11,203 nucleotides of DNA from SLRI01 sp964576715 (lineage in GTDB: Bacteria; Pseudomonadota; Alphaproteobacteria; Geminicoccales; Geminicoccaceae). Positions 1-5,757 of the stretch are shown here, piece by piece. A program made the position numbers and the translations under genes. Where the stretch lies: contig CAZNWE010000108.1 of the NCBI GenBank assembly GCA_964576715.1, positions 1 to 11,203 on the forward strand. The letters are read 5' to 3'. The first letter of the stretch is position 1; every line of letters begins with the position of its first letter. The notes below the pieces were generated by a model, which did not search any database, had not been told where the DNA came from, and worked only from the letters and a program-made list of their open reading frames with translations.

Positions 1-1
1 C

Positions 2-1153
2 TCCGGCATCACCATGAGCTTTCAGTTCGGCACCAACTGGCCGGGCTTCATGGAGACAGTCGGTAACGTCGCCGGCCCGCTCCTGGCCTACGAGGTGATG
101 ACCGCCTTCTTCCTCGAGGCCGTGTTCCTCGGCGTCATGCTGTTCGGCTTCCGCCGGGTCTCCAACACCGTCCACACCGCCGCCACCATCATCGTCGCCA
201 TCGGCACCACCCTCTCCGCCTTCTGGATCCTGGTCCTGAACAGCTGGATGCAGACGCCGCAGGGCTTCGAGATCCGCGACGGCGTGGTCCACGCCACCGA
301 CTGGCTGGCCATCATCTTCAACCCGTCGATGCCCTACCGCGTCGCCCACACCCTGCTCGCCTCCGGCCTCACCGTAGCCTTCCTCGTCGCCGGCATCTCG
401 GCCTATCGCTGGCTGCGTCGCGACCGCGCCCCCGCCGTGGCACTCGGCCTGCGCTTCGGCCTCACCATGGCCGCCATCATCGCCCCGTTGCAGATCGTCG
501 CCGGCGACTTCCACGGCCTCAACACGCTCGAGCACCAGCCGCAAAAGGTGGCGGCGATGGAGGCCAACTGGCAGACCCGGGCCAACGTCCCGCTCGTCCT
601 CTTCGCCCTCCCCGACGAGGCCACGCGCGAGAACCGCTTCGAGATCGCCGTCCCCAACGGTGCCAGCCTGATCCTCCGCCACGACCCGGCCGGCGTCGTT
701 CCCGGCCTCGACGACTATATCGGCGAGCATCCGCCCGTTGCCCCGGTCTTCTTCGCCTTTCGCGTCATGGTCGGCATCGGCCTCCTGATGCTGGCCGTCG
801 CCTGGTTCGGCAGCTGGCGGCTCTGGCGACAGGGCGAAATCGGCACCTGGCCGGCCCGGGCGCTGGTCGCCATGACCTTCTCGGGCTGGGTCGCCACGCT
901 TGCCGGCTGGTACACCACCGAGATCGGCCGTCAGCCCTGGCTCGTCAGCGGGGTCCTCAAGACCAGCGAGGCGGTCGGCGCCGTCCCCCCAGCGACCATC
1001 GGCTTCACGCTTGTGGCCTACGTGACCCTCTACCTCCTCCTGCTCGCCACCTATATCGGTGTGCTCTTCCACCTCGCCCGCAAGGCCGGCGACAAGGACG
1101 AACTGGTCAACCGGCCGCCCGCCGCCTCCGGCCTGCTGCAGCCGGCGGAGTAG
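2..1153 (+). CDS. cydA: Cytochrome bd-type quinol oxidase subunit I, 5'-truncated by the window (CydA/CioA)
   Basis: Subunit I of the membrane quinol oxidase that reduces O2 to water without pumping protons; it carries the haems and the quinol site. The open frame runs to the window edge, and by comparison with E. coli CydA about 70 N-terminal residues are missing, so the ATG at 14 is internal. Counting from that Met, the paired glutamates E27 and E35 match the proton-channel residues E99/E107 of E. coli. H112 in the AHTLLASG segment matches the haem b558 ligand H186. The quinol-loop QKVAAMEANW segment keeps the conserved Lys and Glu, and GRQPW lies at 305-309. The loop between the quinol segment and the FFAFRVMVG helix is short, lacking the long insertion of E. 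coli CydA, which places it with the CioA (cyanide-insensitive) type. The stop is 5 bp before cydB, so the two are co-transcribed. Confidence 0.96.
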   Translation, partial: SGITMSFQFGTNWPGFMETVGNVAGPLLAYEVMTAFFLEAVFLGVMLFGFRRVSNTVHTAATIIVAIGTTLSAFWILVLNSWMQTPQGFEIRDGVVHATDWLAIIFNPSMPYRVAHTLLASGLTVAFLVAGISAYRWLRRDRAPAVALGLRFGLTMAAIIAPLQIVAGDFHGLNTLEHQPQKVAAMEANWQTRANVPLVLFALPDEATRENRFEIAVPNGASLILRHDPAGVVPGLDDYIGEHPPVAPVFFAFRVMVGIGLLMLAVAWFGSWRLWRQGEIGTWPARALVAMTFSGWVATLAGWYTTEIGRQPWLVSGVLKTSEAVGAVPPATIGFTLVAYVTLYLLLLATYIGVLFHLARKAGDKDELVNRPPAASGLLQPAE

Positions 1154-1158
1154 GCGCC

Positions 1159-2169
1159 ATGGACATCCTCGCCGACCCCGCCCTCTGGCTCCCGCTCACC
1201 TTCGCCGGCCTGATGGGCCTCGCCATCCTGGTCTACGTCGTCCTCGACGGCTTCGACCTCGGCGTCGGCATCCTGCTCCCGGCCGGCCGTGGCCCGGAGC
1301 AGGACCGGATGATCGCCTCCATCGGCCCCTTCTGGGACGCCAACGAAACCTGGCTGGTCCTCGCCGTCGGCATCCTCCTCGTCGCCTTCCCGGTCGCCCA
1401 CGGCGTCATCCTCCAGGCCCTCTACCTCCCAGTCTTCGTCATGCTCGTCGGTCTCATCCTGCGCGGCGTCGCCTTCGAGTTCCGCGCCAAAGTGATCGCC
1501 ACCGAAAAGGAACGCTGGAACCGCCTCTTCTTCCTGGGCTCGCTGCTGACGGCCCTCGCGCAAGGCTGGATGCTCGGCCTCTACATCATGGGCCTCGACC
1601 AAACCCCCTTCACCCTCGCCTTCGCCGCCCTCACCGCCATCTGCCTCACCGCCGGCTACGCCTTCATCGGGTCCACCTGGCTCATCCTCAAAACCGACGC
1701 CGCCCTGCAAAAACGCGCCGTCACCTGGGCCCGCTCCAGCCTCGTCCTCGTCGTCATCGGCATGGCCATCGTCTCCGCCGCCACGCCGCTCGTCAGCCCC
1801 CGCATCTTCGAGCGCTGGTTCAGCCTGCCCGAAATCCTCTACCTCGCACCTTTGCCGCTCGCCTCCGCCGCCGTCATCGCCGCCCTCTGGCTCACCCTGG
1901 AGCGCCTGCCCGACCCCGAAGACCACTGGTGCTGGCTCCCCTTCACCCTCGGCACCACCCTCTTCTGCCTGGCCTTCGCCGGCCTCGGCTACAGCTTCTA
2001 CCCTTACGTCGTCCCCGAAGCCCTCACCATCACCGAAGCCGCCGCCGCCCCCGAAAGCCTCCTCATCATCCTCTTCGGCGTCATCATCGTCATGCCCATC
2101 ATCATCGCCACAACCATCTTCGCCTACCGAGTCTTCGGCGGCAAAGCAGTGGGCCTACGGTACGACTGA
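1159..2169 (+). CDS. cydB: Cytochrome bd-type quinol oxidase subunit II (CydB/CioB)
   Basis: Second integral membrane subunit of the bd oxidase, the structural partner of CydA. The 336-aa product opens with the family signature: a hydrophobic helix followed by VLDGFDLGVGILLP (about residues 29-42). Next come GPFWDANETWLV, a hallmark of CydB, and about eight predicted membrane helices ending in a C-terminal IIIATTIFAYRVF segment. Length is normal for CioB-type subunits. The ATG at 1159 follows a GGAG at 1147-1150 lying inside the cydA 3' end, giving 8-nt spacing and suggesting coupled translation. No small CydX-like ORF follows directly; a strong palindromic repeat begins 18 bp after the stop and may end the transcript. 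Confidence 0.97.
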   Translation: MDILADPALWLPLTFAGLMGLAILVYVVLDGFDLGVGILLPAGRGPEQDRMIASIGPFWDANETWLVLAVGILLVAFPVAHGVILQALYLPVFVMLVGLILRGVAFEFRAKVIATEKERWNRLFFLGSLLTALAQGWMLGLYIMGLDQTPFTLAFAALTAICLTAGYAFIGSTWLILKTDAALQKRAVTWARSSLVLVVIGMAIVSAATPLVSPRIFERWFSLPEILYLAPLPLASAAVIAALWLTLERLPDPEDHWCWLPFTLGTTLFCLAFAGLGYSFYPYVVPEALTITEAAAAPESLLIILFGVIIVMPIIIATTIFAYRVFGGKAVGLRYD

Positions 2170-2187
2170 AGAGTTAAAAAAGAGTAA

Positions 2188-2210
2188 CCGGGGGAAATGA
2201 TTTCCCCCGG
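2188..2210 (+). repeat. Palindromic repeat, copy 1, downstream of cydB
   Basis: Perfect 11-bp arms around one base: CCGGGGGAAAT at 2188-2198, G at 2199, ATTTCCCCCGG at 2200-2210. It is followed by a C-rich tail (GCCCCCTCCC) and preceded by AGAGTAA. The same core plus similar flanks recurs at 4101-4123 and 4726-4750 in the opposite orientation. Copy 1 starts 18 bp after the cydB stop, so it would form a hairpin in the cyd mRNA 3' UTR. It lacks an immediate U-tract (ATTTTT comes 11 bp later), so intrinsic termination is possible but not proven. Confidence 0.85.
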
Positions 2211-2240
2211 GCCCCCTCCCATTTTTGGTAACGGGGGCTT

Positions 2241-2268
2241 TTGACTTCGGCCGTCGCCAGGGTAGGAT
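2241..2268 (+). promoter_or_regulatory. Probable sigma-70-type promoter of the DUF433/DUF5615 operon
   Basis: TTGACT (2241-2246), a 16-bp spacer and TAGGAT (2263-2268). A start near 2275 would give a leader of about 19 nt holding the Shine-Dalgarno AAGGAG at 2281-2286. The position just after the repeat that closes the cyd operon fits an independent promoter. Confidence 0.5.
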
Positions 2269-2293
2269 GCCGGCGAAGCCAAGGAGCCCGCCG

Positions 2294-2527
2294 ATGCCGA
2301 ACCAGCTTACCGCCCGGGTCACCTCGGACCCCACGATCATGATGGGCAAGCCCGTCATCAAGGGCACGCGCATCCCAGTCGAACTCATCCTCCGCCACCT
2401 CGCCGCCGGCGACAGCGAGCAGCAGATCCTGGTCGACTACCCGCGTCTCACCATCGAGGACATCCGCGCGGCACAGGCCTTCGCAGCCGACCACCTCGCC
2501 GGCGAAGACATCATCGCCGCAGAATAG
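2294..2527 (+). CDS. DUF433 family antitoxin
   Basis: Small (77 aa) DUF433 protein, the usual partner of a DUF5615 PIN-like protein; by family it should fold into a small helical DNA-binding-type domain, bind the toxin and probably repress the operon. The signature GKPVIKGTRIPVELIL spans residues 18-33 and is followed by the helix DYPRLTIEDIRAAQAFA (48-64). I chose the ATG at 2294, not an upstream in-frame codon at 2225, because AAGGAG (2281-2286) lies 7 nt before it and because family members start within about ten residues of this point. The stop is one base before the next start codon, so the two genes are tightly coupled. The assignment as antitoxin is family knowledge. Confidence 0.92.
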   Translation: MPNQLTARVTSDPTIMMGKPVIKGTRIPVELILRHLAAGDSEQQILVDYPRLTIEDIRAAQAFAADHLAGEDIIAAE

Positions 2528-2528
2528 C

Positions 2529-2879
2529 ATGAAGCTCCTGGCCGACGAGTGTGTCACAGCCTCGACGGTTCATGCCCTATGCGATGCCGGGTACGACATC
2601 GAATGGATCGCGGAAACACTGCCGGGAGCGAACGATCGGGATGTGTTGGCGCACGCTGTCGCCAGAGGACGCCTGCTGCTGACGGCAGACAAGGATTTCG
2701 GCGAACTCACAATCCGCTTTGGCCACCAATGCCTCGGCATCATCTTGATGTCACTCGCCAGCCTGCCCGCGGTCGAGCGCGCCGCGCGCACCGTAGCGGC
2801 TCTTCAGGTCGTAGCTGGCGACGCGGCTGGCCATCTCATCGTCATCGAACCCCGCCGCATCCGCCGACGAGCCTTGTAG
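2529..2879 (+). CDS. DUF5615 family PIN-like toxin
   Basis: A 116-aa PIN-like (Mut7-C/DUF5615) protein, predicted to be an RNase toxin neutralised by the DUF433 protein encoded one base upstream. It begins with the family's KLLADEC motif (acidic D6, E7), has GANDRDVL (acidic D36, D38) and then LLTADKDFGEL (D54, D56, E59), which are the expected metal-coordinating acids of a PIN-type active site. Length is typical. All key acidic residues are present, so the toxin looks intact. A second ORF in another frame over the same stretch is a shadow. Nuclease activity is inferred from the fold family. Confidence 0.9.
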   Translation: MKLLADECVTASTVHALCDAGYDIEWIAETLPGANDRDVLAHAVARGRLLLTADKDFGELTIRFGHQCLGIILMSLASLPAVERAARTVAALQVVAGDAAGHLIVIEPRRIRRRAL

Positions 2880-2893
2880 CGATAGCGGTTTCA

Positions 2894-2936
2894 GGTACCG
2901 TTTGCTCGGTACCGTTTCCTCTGCCAGGTAGCGTTT
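2894..2936 (+). repeat. Three short direct repeats of GGTACCGTTT type
   Basis: GGTACCGTTT at 2894-2903 and 2908-2917, and the variant GGTAGCGTTT at 2927-2936, lie in the gap between the PIN-like toxin and the TIGR02391 gene. A related palindrome (CGTACC-T-GGTACG) occurs at 3789-3801 on the other side of that gene. Function is unknown; operator half-sites or traces of an insertion boundary are possible. Confidence 0.6.
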
Positions 2937-3002
2937 CCCCTGCAAGCGCACGCTCATTCGCGATCCAACGCGCACTATAGCCCAGTTGTTTTTGGGGGAT
3001 TG

Positions 3003-3761
3003 TCAGTCGTCCGGGAAAGTGCTTCCCCGTGCCTCCGCAATCTTTAGCAAATGGCTAGCTAAGATAATCATTTCCGCCGCTTCTTCAGCAGAGATTTCTA
3101 CCTCGCGGTGGCTGTGTGGATTTTTGTATGAACCGATTGCGCCGGCAAATAGATCGCCAAGAGCTTGACGCTCACCTTCTTCTGCACTTAAGTCTGTCAA
3201 GGGCCCGTTTTTGGTGTGGAATGCGCCCCGCATCAGCCGAACGCCCAGGTTATCATTCGTCGATTGTAAGAGTGCGGCTTTTCGAACTGACATTTCAACT
3301 TCCTTGAATGCTTGAAAAACAGCTGCTGAAAAATCGCCTCGCGCCCAGGTAGACCAAATTCGGCCTTTGATGCGCTGATGCAGGAGATCAGACGGCAGTA
3401 ATCTAGCCATCTTCAAATTCGCCCAATCGGCCTCCGATACGAGCGCCAACGCCGCACGGCTTCGGACCTTCGCGCCGAACGCCGCTCCGTATCTGAGGTC
3501 CGGAACCAATAGACCTTGTCCTTCGAGCCAAGCCCAGGCCTCCGATATGGCGGCCTCCACTTCCAATCGGGACGAGTCTGGAAATGAAACTTGATCACGG
3601 CGAAAATGATACCGACAGAACTCCCCTAATCCAATCGGATTTTCTCGACGTTCCACCGCCGGCCAAACGCACAACATAAACCAAGCCAAATCCGATGCTG
3701 ACATGCGCGCCAAATCTTTGGGATCCGGAAGCACATCGACTAAAGAAGAAAATAAATTCAT
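3003..3761 (-). CDS. TIGR02391 (Hypoth_ymh) family protein, probably HEPN-like
   Basis: 252-aa protein. The C-terminal half (about 125-245) carries the family's conserved run: FQAFKEVEMSVR (149-160), GVRLMRGAF (173-181), NGPLTD (185-190), LFAGAIGSYKNPHSHRE (204-220) and a closing helix EEAAEMIILASHLLKIAE. The KNPHSH segment (K213-x4-H218) resembles the Rx4-6H catalytic motif of HEPN RNases with Lys in place of Arg, so RNase activity is only a possibility. The N-terminal part (65-105) has a helical, winged-helix-like look. Function is not established; relatives often lie near defence genes. Sampled 60-bp lines are about 50% GC against about two thirds in the neighbours, pointing to recent acquisition. 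The ATG at 3761 has only a weak ribosome site; upstream are two direct AGGTCA repeats (minus strand, 3770-3782) and a GGTAC palindrome. Confidence 0.85.
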   Translation of the reverse strand: MNLFSSLVDVLPDPKDLARMSASDLAWFMLCVWPAVERRENPIGLGEFCRYHFRRDQVSFPDSSRLEVEAAISEAWAWLEGQGLLVPDLRYGAAFGAKVRSRAALALVSEADWANLKMARLLPSDLLHQRIKGRIWSTWARGDFSAAVFQAFKEVEMSVRKAALLQSTNDNLGVRLMRGAFHTKNGPLTDLSAEEGERQALGDLFAGAIGSYKNPHSHREVEISAEEAAEMIILASHLLKIAEARGSTFPDD

Positions 3762-3788
3762 GAGAACAATGACCTTTGACCTGTTAAC

Positions 3789-3801
3789 CGTACCTGGTAC
3801 G
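3789..3801. promoter_or_regulatory. GGTAC palindrome upstream of the TIGR02391 gene
   Basis: CGTACC (3789-3794), one base, GGTACG (3796-3801): perfect 6-bp arms, 27 bp upstream of the gene's start codon. It resembles the GGTACCGTTT repeats on the far side of the gene. It could be an operator; no regulator is identified. Confidence 0.4.
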
Positions 3802-3929
3802 CTTTAGTCGAGATGGCTCATCGCCGCGGGTGGTGAGGCGGGCGGCGGTTTGGTAGTGGGCGTCGAGACTCGCCTGGAGGCTTCGGCGGATCGTAGGGGT
3901 GAGGCGGCACTGGAACTCGTTGCGGAAGA

Positions 3930-4009
3930 GGGCGATTTCGTTGCCTGGACCGACGCGAAGCGCACAGAACTCGCGCGCCTGCCCCTCGGTCCAGGCAACG
4001 AAGTCGTCC
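3930..4009. repeat. 24-bp inverted repeat (long hairpin)
   Basis: Arms 3930-3953 and 3986-4009 pair over 24 positions with only two G-T wobbles and no bulge, around a 32-nt loop. The first arm contains GATTTCGTTGCCTGGACC. Each arm reads DFVAWT on one strand and GPGNEI or GPGNEV on the other. Confidence 0.85.
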
Positions 4010-4100
4010 GCGCAAAGCTCCTCCACCCATATGCCATCAACCTATCCCCAGCCATCTCCGAAGCCAACCATTCGCCACCCCAACAAGTCCTGAGGGGGCT

Positions 4101-4123
4101 GCGGGGGAAATCATTTCCCCCGC
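4101..4123 (-). repeat. Palindromic repeat, copy 2
   Basis: GCGGGGGAAAT (4101-4111), C, ATTTCCCCCGC (4113-4123). Relative to copy 1 the second base pair from the outside is unchanged but the outermost pair is swapped from C:G to G:C, so pairing is kept. The upstream flank AAGTCCTGAGGGGG matches the copy 3 flank AAGTCCCGAGGGGG. No intact gene ends just beside it. Confidence 0.8.
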
Positions 4124-4217
4124 CCTCTTTACCCTTCCCGTGGCAACCAACTGGTATGACGACCCTCATAACGAACGCTTATGACAGTTCATGTGCCTGC
4201 GTACGATCGGTGGAATC

Positions 4218-4333
4218 ATGCGCCGCTATGTGCGCCATTGCTGCTCGGGATGCGCCGCTATGTGCGCCATGAATCTGAGCGATGCGCCGCTAGACGCGCC
4301 ATTTGTCATAATCTTCGCCGCTAGATGCACCAT
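4218..4333 (-). repeat. Array of four 21-bp units at 31-32 bp period
   Basis: Units lie at 4218-4238, 4250-4270, 4282-4302 and 4313-4333. Units 1 and 2 are identical (minus strand ATGGCGCACAT then AGCGGCGCAT); unit 3 differs at the centre and unit 4 is more diverged at one end. The intervening 10-11 bp are unrelated to each other. Units are imperfect palindromes with ATGSCGC-type ends. The 32-bp step is three helical turns, so every unit faces the same side of the DNA. Confidence 0.85.
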
Positions 4334-4446
4334 TAGCGTTGCTTATGGCGCATGAAACGTCACTTTTCGCCCTTTTGCCGACGAGCGAACCCGCAAACGA
4401 ACCCGCCTGGCGACGATCGAACCCACGGCCTGGGTTCAACGAACCC
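4304..4446 (-). repeat. Composite intergenic repeat, copy A
   Basis: Read left to right the order is TGTCAT (4304-4309), a 29-bp core at 4324-4352, CGTCAC, CCCTT, then GAACCCG repeats. The core (minus strand TGCGCCATAAGCAACGC then TAATGGTGCATC) matches the core at 9360-9388 at 27 of 29 positions. The core is a hairpin with arms TGCGCCAT and ATGGTGCA. Copy A overlaps the last unit of the 32-bp array. Possible identity: end of an IS21-like element or a small non-autonomous element; no transposase is present here. Confidence 0.7.
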
Positions 4447-4488
4447 GAGGGATCGACGAAGGAACCCGAGACCCCGCGAACGAACCCG
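4386..4488 (+). repeat. Phased NGAACCCR direct repeats
   Basis: Six copies of an 8-bp motif CGAACCCG (with one CGAACCCA and one GGAACCCG) start at 4386, 4398, 4418, 4440, 4461 and 4481. The last five are spaced 20, 22, 21 and 20 bp, about two helical turns. One copy pairs with an upstream GGGTTC (4432-4437) to form a hairpin. No regulator is known from this sequence. Confidence 0.65.
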
Positions 4489-4614
4489 ACCTGCCGGAAT
4501 GTCGCAGGCGCGGGCGAATCCGCGGCTTGCGGCCGGTTGCGTGGTGGGATCGGCGGTGCCGCGGGAGAGGAGTGACGCTGACCAAGGGCTTCGTGTCGAA
4601 CAAACCCGGCGGGC

Positions 4615-4643
4615 TTGACAGCCGCGGCCATATAGGATATAAA
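4615..4643 (+). promoter_or_regulatory. Orphan consensus sigma-70 promoter
   Basis: TTGACA (4615-4620), exactly 17 bp, then TATAAA (4638-4643). This is the best promoter match in the window, with a predicted start near 4650. No credible gene follows on this strand: the next gene (dehydratase) is on the opposite strand, ending at 4786. It may drive a short non-coding RNA. Confidence 0.55.
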
Positions 4644-4649
4644 ACCTAA

Positions 4650-4760
4650 ACCCTCGACAAACTCATGCCCGCCCAACCATTGCCCCCCGCTCCCGTCACG
4701 CACCGCCCCGAAGTCCCGAGGGGGTGCCGGGGGAAATCATTTCCCCCGGCTTCTTACTCT
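4650..4760 (+). ncRNA. Candidate small RNA ending in palindromic repeat copy 3
   Basis: Inferred from a perfect-spacing promoter ending at 4643 and a 12-bp GC-rich hairpin at 4726-4750 followed by TTCTTACTCT, a modest T-rich tail. A transcript of about 110 nt would end near the 3' end of the opposing dehydratase gene and would be antisense to its 3' UTR. No known RNA family is recognised. Confidence 0.25.
4726..4750 (-). repeat. Palindromic repeat, copy 3, downstream of the dehydratase gene
   Basis: GCCGGGGGAAAT (4726-4737), C, ATTTCCCCCGGC (4739-4750): perfect 12-bp arms. On the minus strand it starts 35 bp after the dehydratase stop codon, with AGAGTAA before it and a CCCCCTC run after it. 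This is the same order and orientation relative to the upstream gene as copy 1 after cydB. It is probably a 3'-UTR hairpin and could act as a terminator in either direction. Confidence 0.85.
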
Positions 4761-4785
4761 CCCCCTTGCTTTCGCCCCATTGCCG

Positions 4786-5757
4786 CTACCCCGCCAGCGC
4801 CTCGGCGAACCGCGCCGGATCGACATTGCCGCCCGACAGCACGACCAGCACCGTCTTGCCCCGGCAATCGAGCGCCCCCGACAGGGCCGCGGCGAGGGCG
4901 ACCGCCCCGCCTGGCTCGACCACCAGCTTGAGCTCGAGGAAAGCCGCCCGCATCGCGTCCTGCACCGCCCTGTCATCGACGGCGAGCCCGCCGGCCAGGA
5001 GCCGGCGATTGATCGCGAAGGTCAGCTCGCCCGGCATGGTTGCGAGCAGCGCATCGCAGATCGAGGTGGCACCCGGCAGGTTCCGTTCGCGCGTGCCGGA
5101 GCGCAGCGAGCGTGCGGTGTCGTCGAAGCCCATGGGCTCCACGCTCCAGACGGCGATCTCGGGACAACGGTGCCGCAGTGCTGTCGCCGTGCCGGCGCTC
5201 AAGCCGCCACCGCCGCAGCAGACGAGGGCCGCATCCGGGCGCAGGCCCATGGCCAGCGCATCGTCCGCCAGCTCCAGCCCGACCGTGCCCTGCCCGGCGA
5301 TGATCCGGGGATCGTCATAAGGCTTGACCAGATGCGCCCCGGTCCTGGCCGAGATCTCGCGCCCGATCGCCTCCCGGTCCTGCCCGTGCCGGTCATAGGC
5401 CACGACCGCGGCGCCGAGCCGCTCGGTGTTGCGCCGTTTGATCGTGGGCGCGTCGGCTGGCATGATGATCGTGGCTTGCCGCCCCAGGAGCCGCGCCGCC
5501 AGCGCCACGCCCTGCGCGTGGTTGCCCGACGAATAGGCGACCACCGGCCCCTGCGGCAGCTGCGCGATGGTGTTGTAGGCGCCTCTGAACTTGAACGAGC
5601 CGGTCCGCTGCAACGGCTCGGGCTTGACCAGCAGCCGCCCGCCGACCCGCTCGTTCAGGGCCTCGCTCTCGAGCAGGGGCGTGCGCCGCGCCACGCCGGC
5701 CAGCCGCCCGGCCGCGGCCATCACCTCGGCGATGGTCACCGCCGCAGGCTCGCTCAC
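4786..5757 (-). CDS. PLP-dependent threonine/serine dehydratase
   Basis: A 323-aa fold-type II PLP enzyme, predicted to deaminate L-threonine to 2-oxobutanoate and/or L-serine to pyruvate. The Schiff-base lysine is K56 in GSFKFRGAYN. SSGNHAQG (76-83) contacts the cofactor or substrate, GGGG (182-185) is the phosphate-binding loop, and LSGGNVD lies near the C terminus. There is no C-terminal ACT regulatory domain and length is close to TdcB-type catabolic dehydratases, so it is probably not the feedback-regulated biosynthetic form. The start is GTG at 5757, overlapping the upstream dehalogenase stop as GTGA, so translation is coupled. An open frame continues upstream to 6531 but has no dehydratase homology. 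Serine racemase or hydroxyectoine-pathway EutB-like activity cannot be excluded. Confidence 0.92.
   Translation of the reverse strand: MSEPAAVTIAEVMAAAGRLAGVARRTPLLESEALNERVGGRLLVKPEPLQRTGSFKFRGAYNTIAQLPQGPVVAYSSGNHAQGVALAARLLGRQATIIMPADAPTIKRRNTERLGAAVVAYDRHGQDREAIGREISARTGAHLVKPYDDPRIIAGQGTVGLELADDALAMGLRPDAALVCCGGGGLSAGTATALRHRCPEIAVWSVEPMGFDDTARSLRSGTRERNLPGATSICDALLATMPGELTFAINRRLLAGGLAVDDRAVQDAMRAAFLELKLVVEPGGAVALAAALSGALDCRGKTVLVVLSGGNVDPARFAEALAG

Larger units (their letters stand above)
3784..4026 (-). pseudogene. DUF29-like N-terminal remnant (uncertain)
   Basis: An 80-codon minus-strand frame beginning with GTG at 4026. Residues 4-23 (LCADDFVAWTEGQAREFCALR) read like the N terminus of DUF29 proteins, which typically start L-x-x-DFYAWTxxQAxLLR. 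After about residue 24 the resemblance to the usual LAEEIE-type continuation is lost. The reading then passes into GPGNEI, which is simply the reverse complement of the DFVAWT coding stretch, because the two form a long inverted repeat (3930-4009). No Shine-Dalgarno is seen. I read this as a DUF29 gene broken by an inverted duplication. It could also be a small unrelated ORF. Confidence 0.3.

Noticed and set aside
1051..1926. Long minus-strand frame rich in Gly, Glu and Asp, opposite cydA/cydB
   Set aside because: Antisense shadow of high-GC coding sequence; low-complexity composition and no homology, while cydB is unmistakable.
1059..2177. 372-codon plus-strand frame rich in Arg, Pro and His
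   Set aside because: Frame-shifted shadow of cydB produced by GC-rich codons.
2894..3801. Integron-type cassette around the TIGR02391 gene
   Set aside because: The GGTAC motifs lack the GTTRRRY core and paired-arm layout of attC sites, and no integrase is nearby.
4218..4333. CRISPR array
   Set aside because: Only four 21-bp units with 10-11 bp gaps; gaps are too short to be spacers, units are degenerate, and no cas genes are present.
4290..4703. 137-codon minus-strand frame across the repeat region
   Set aside because: Its translation is made of the intergenic repeats (core, GAACCC motifs); no ribosome site and no protein-like character.
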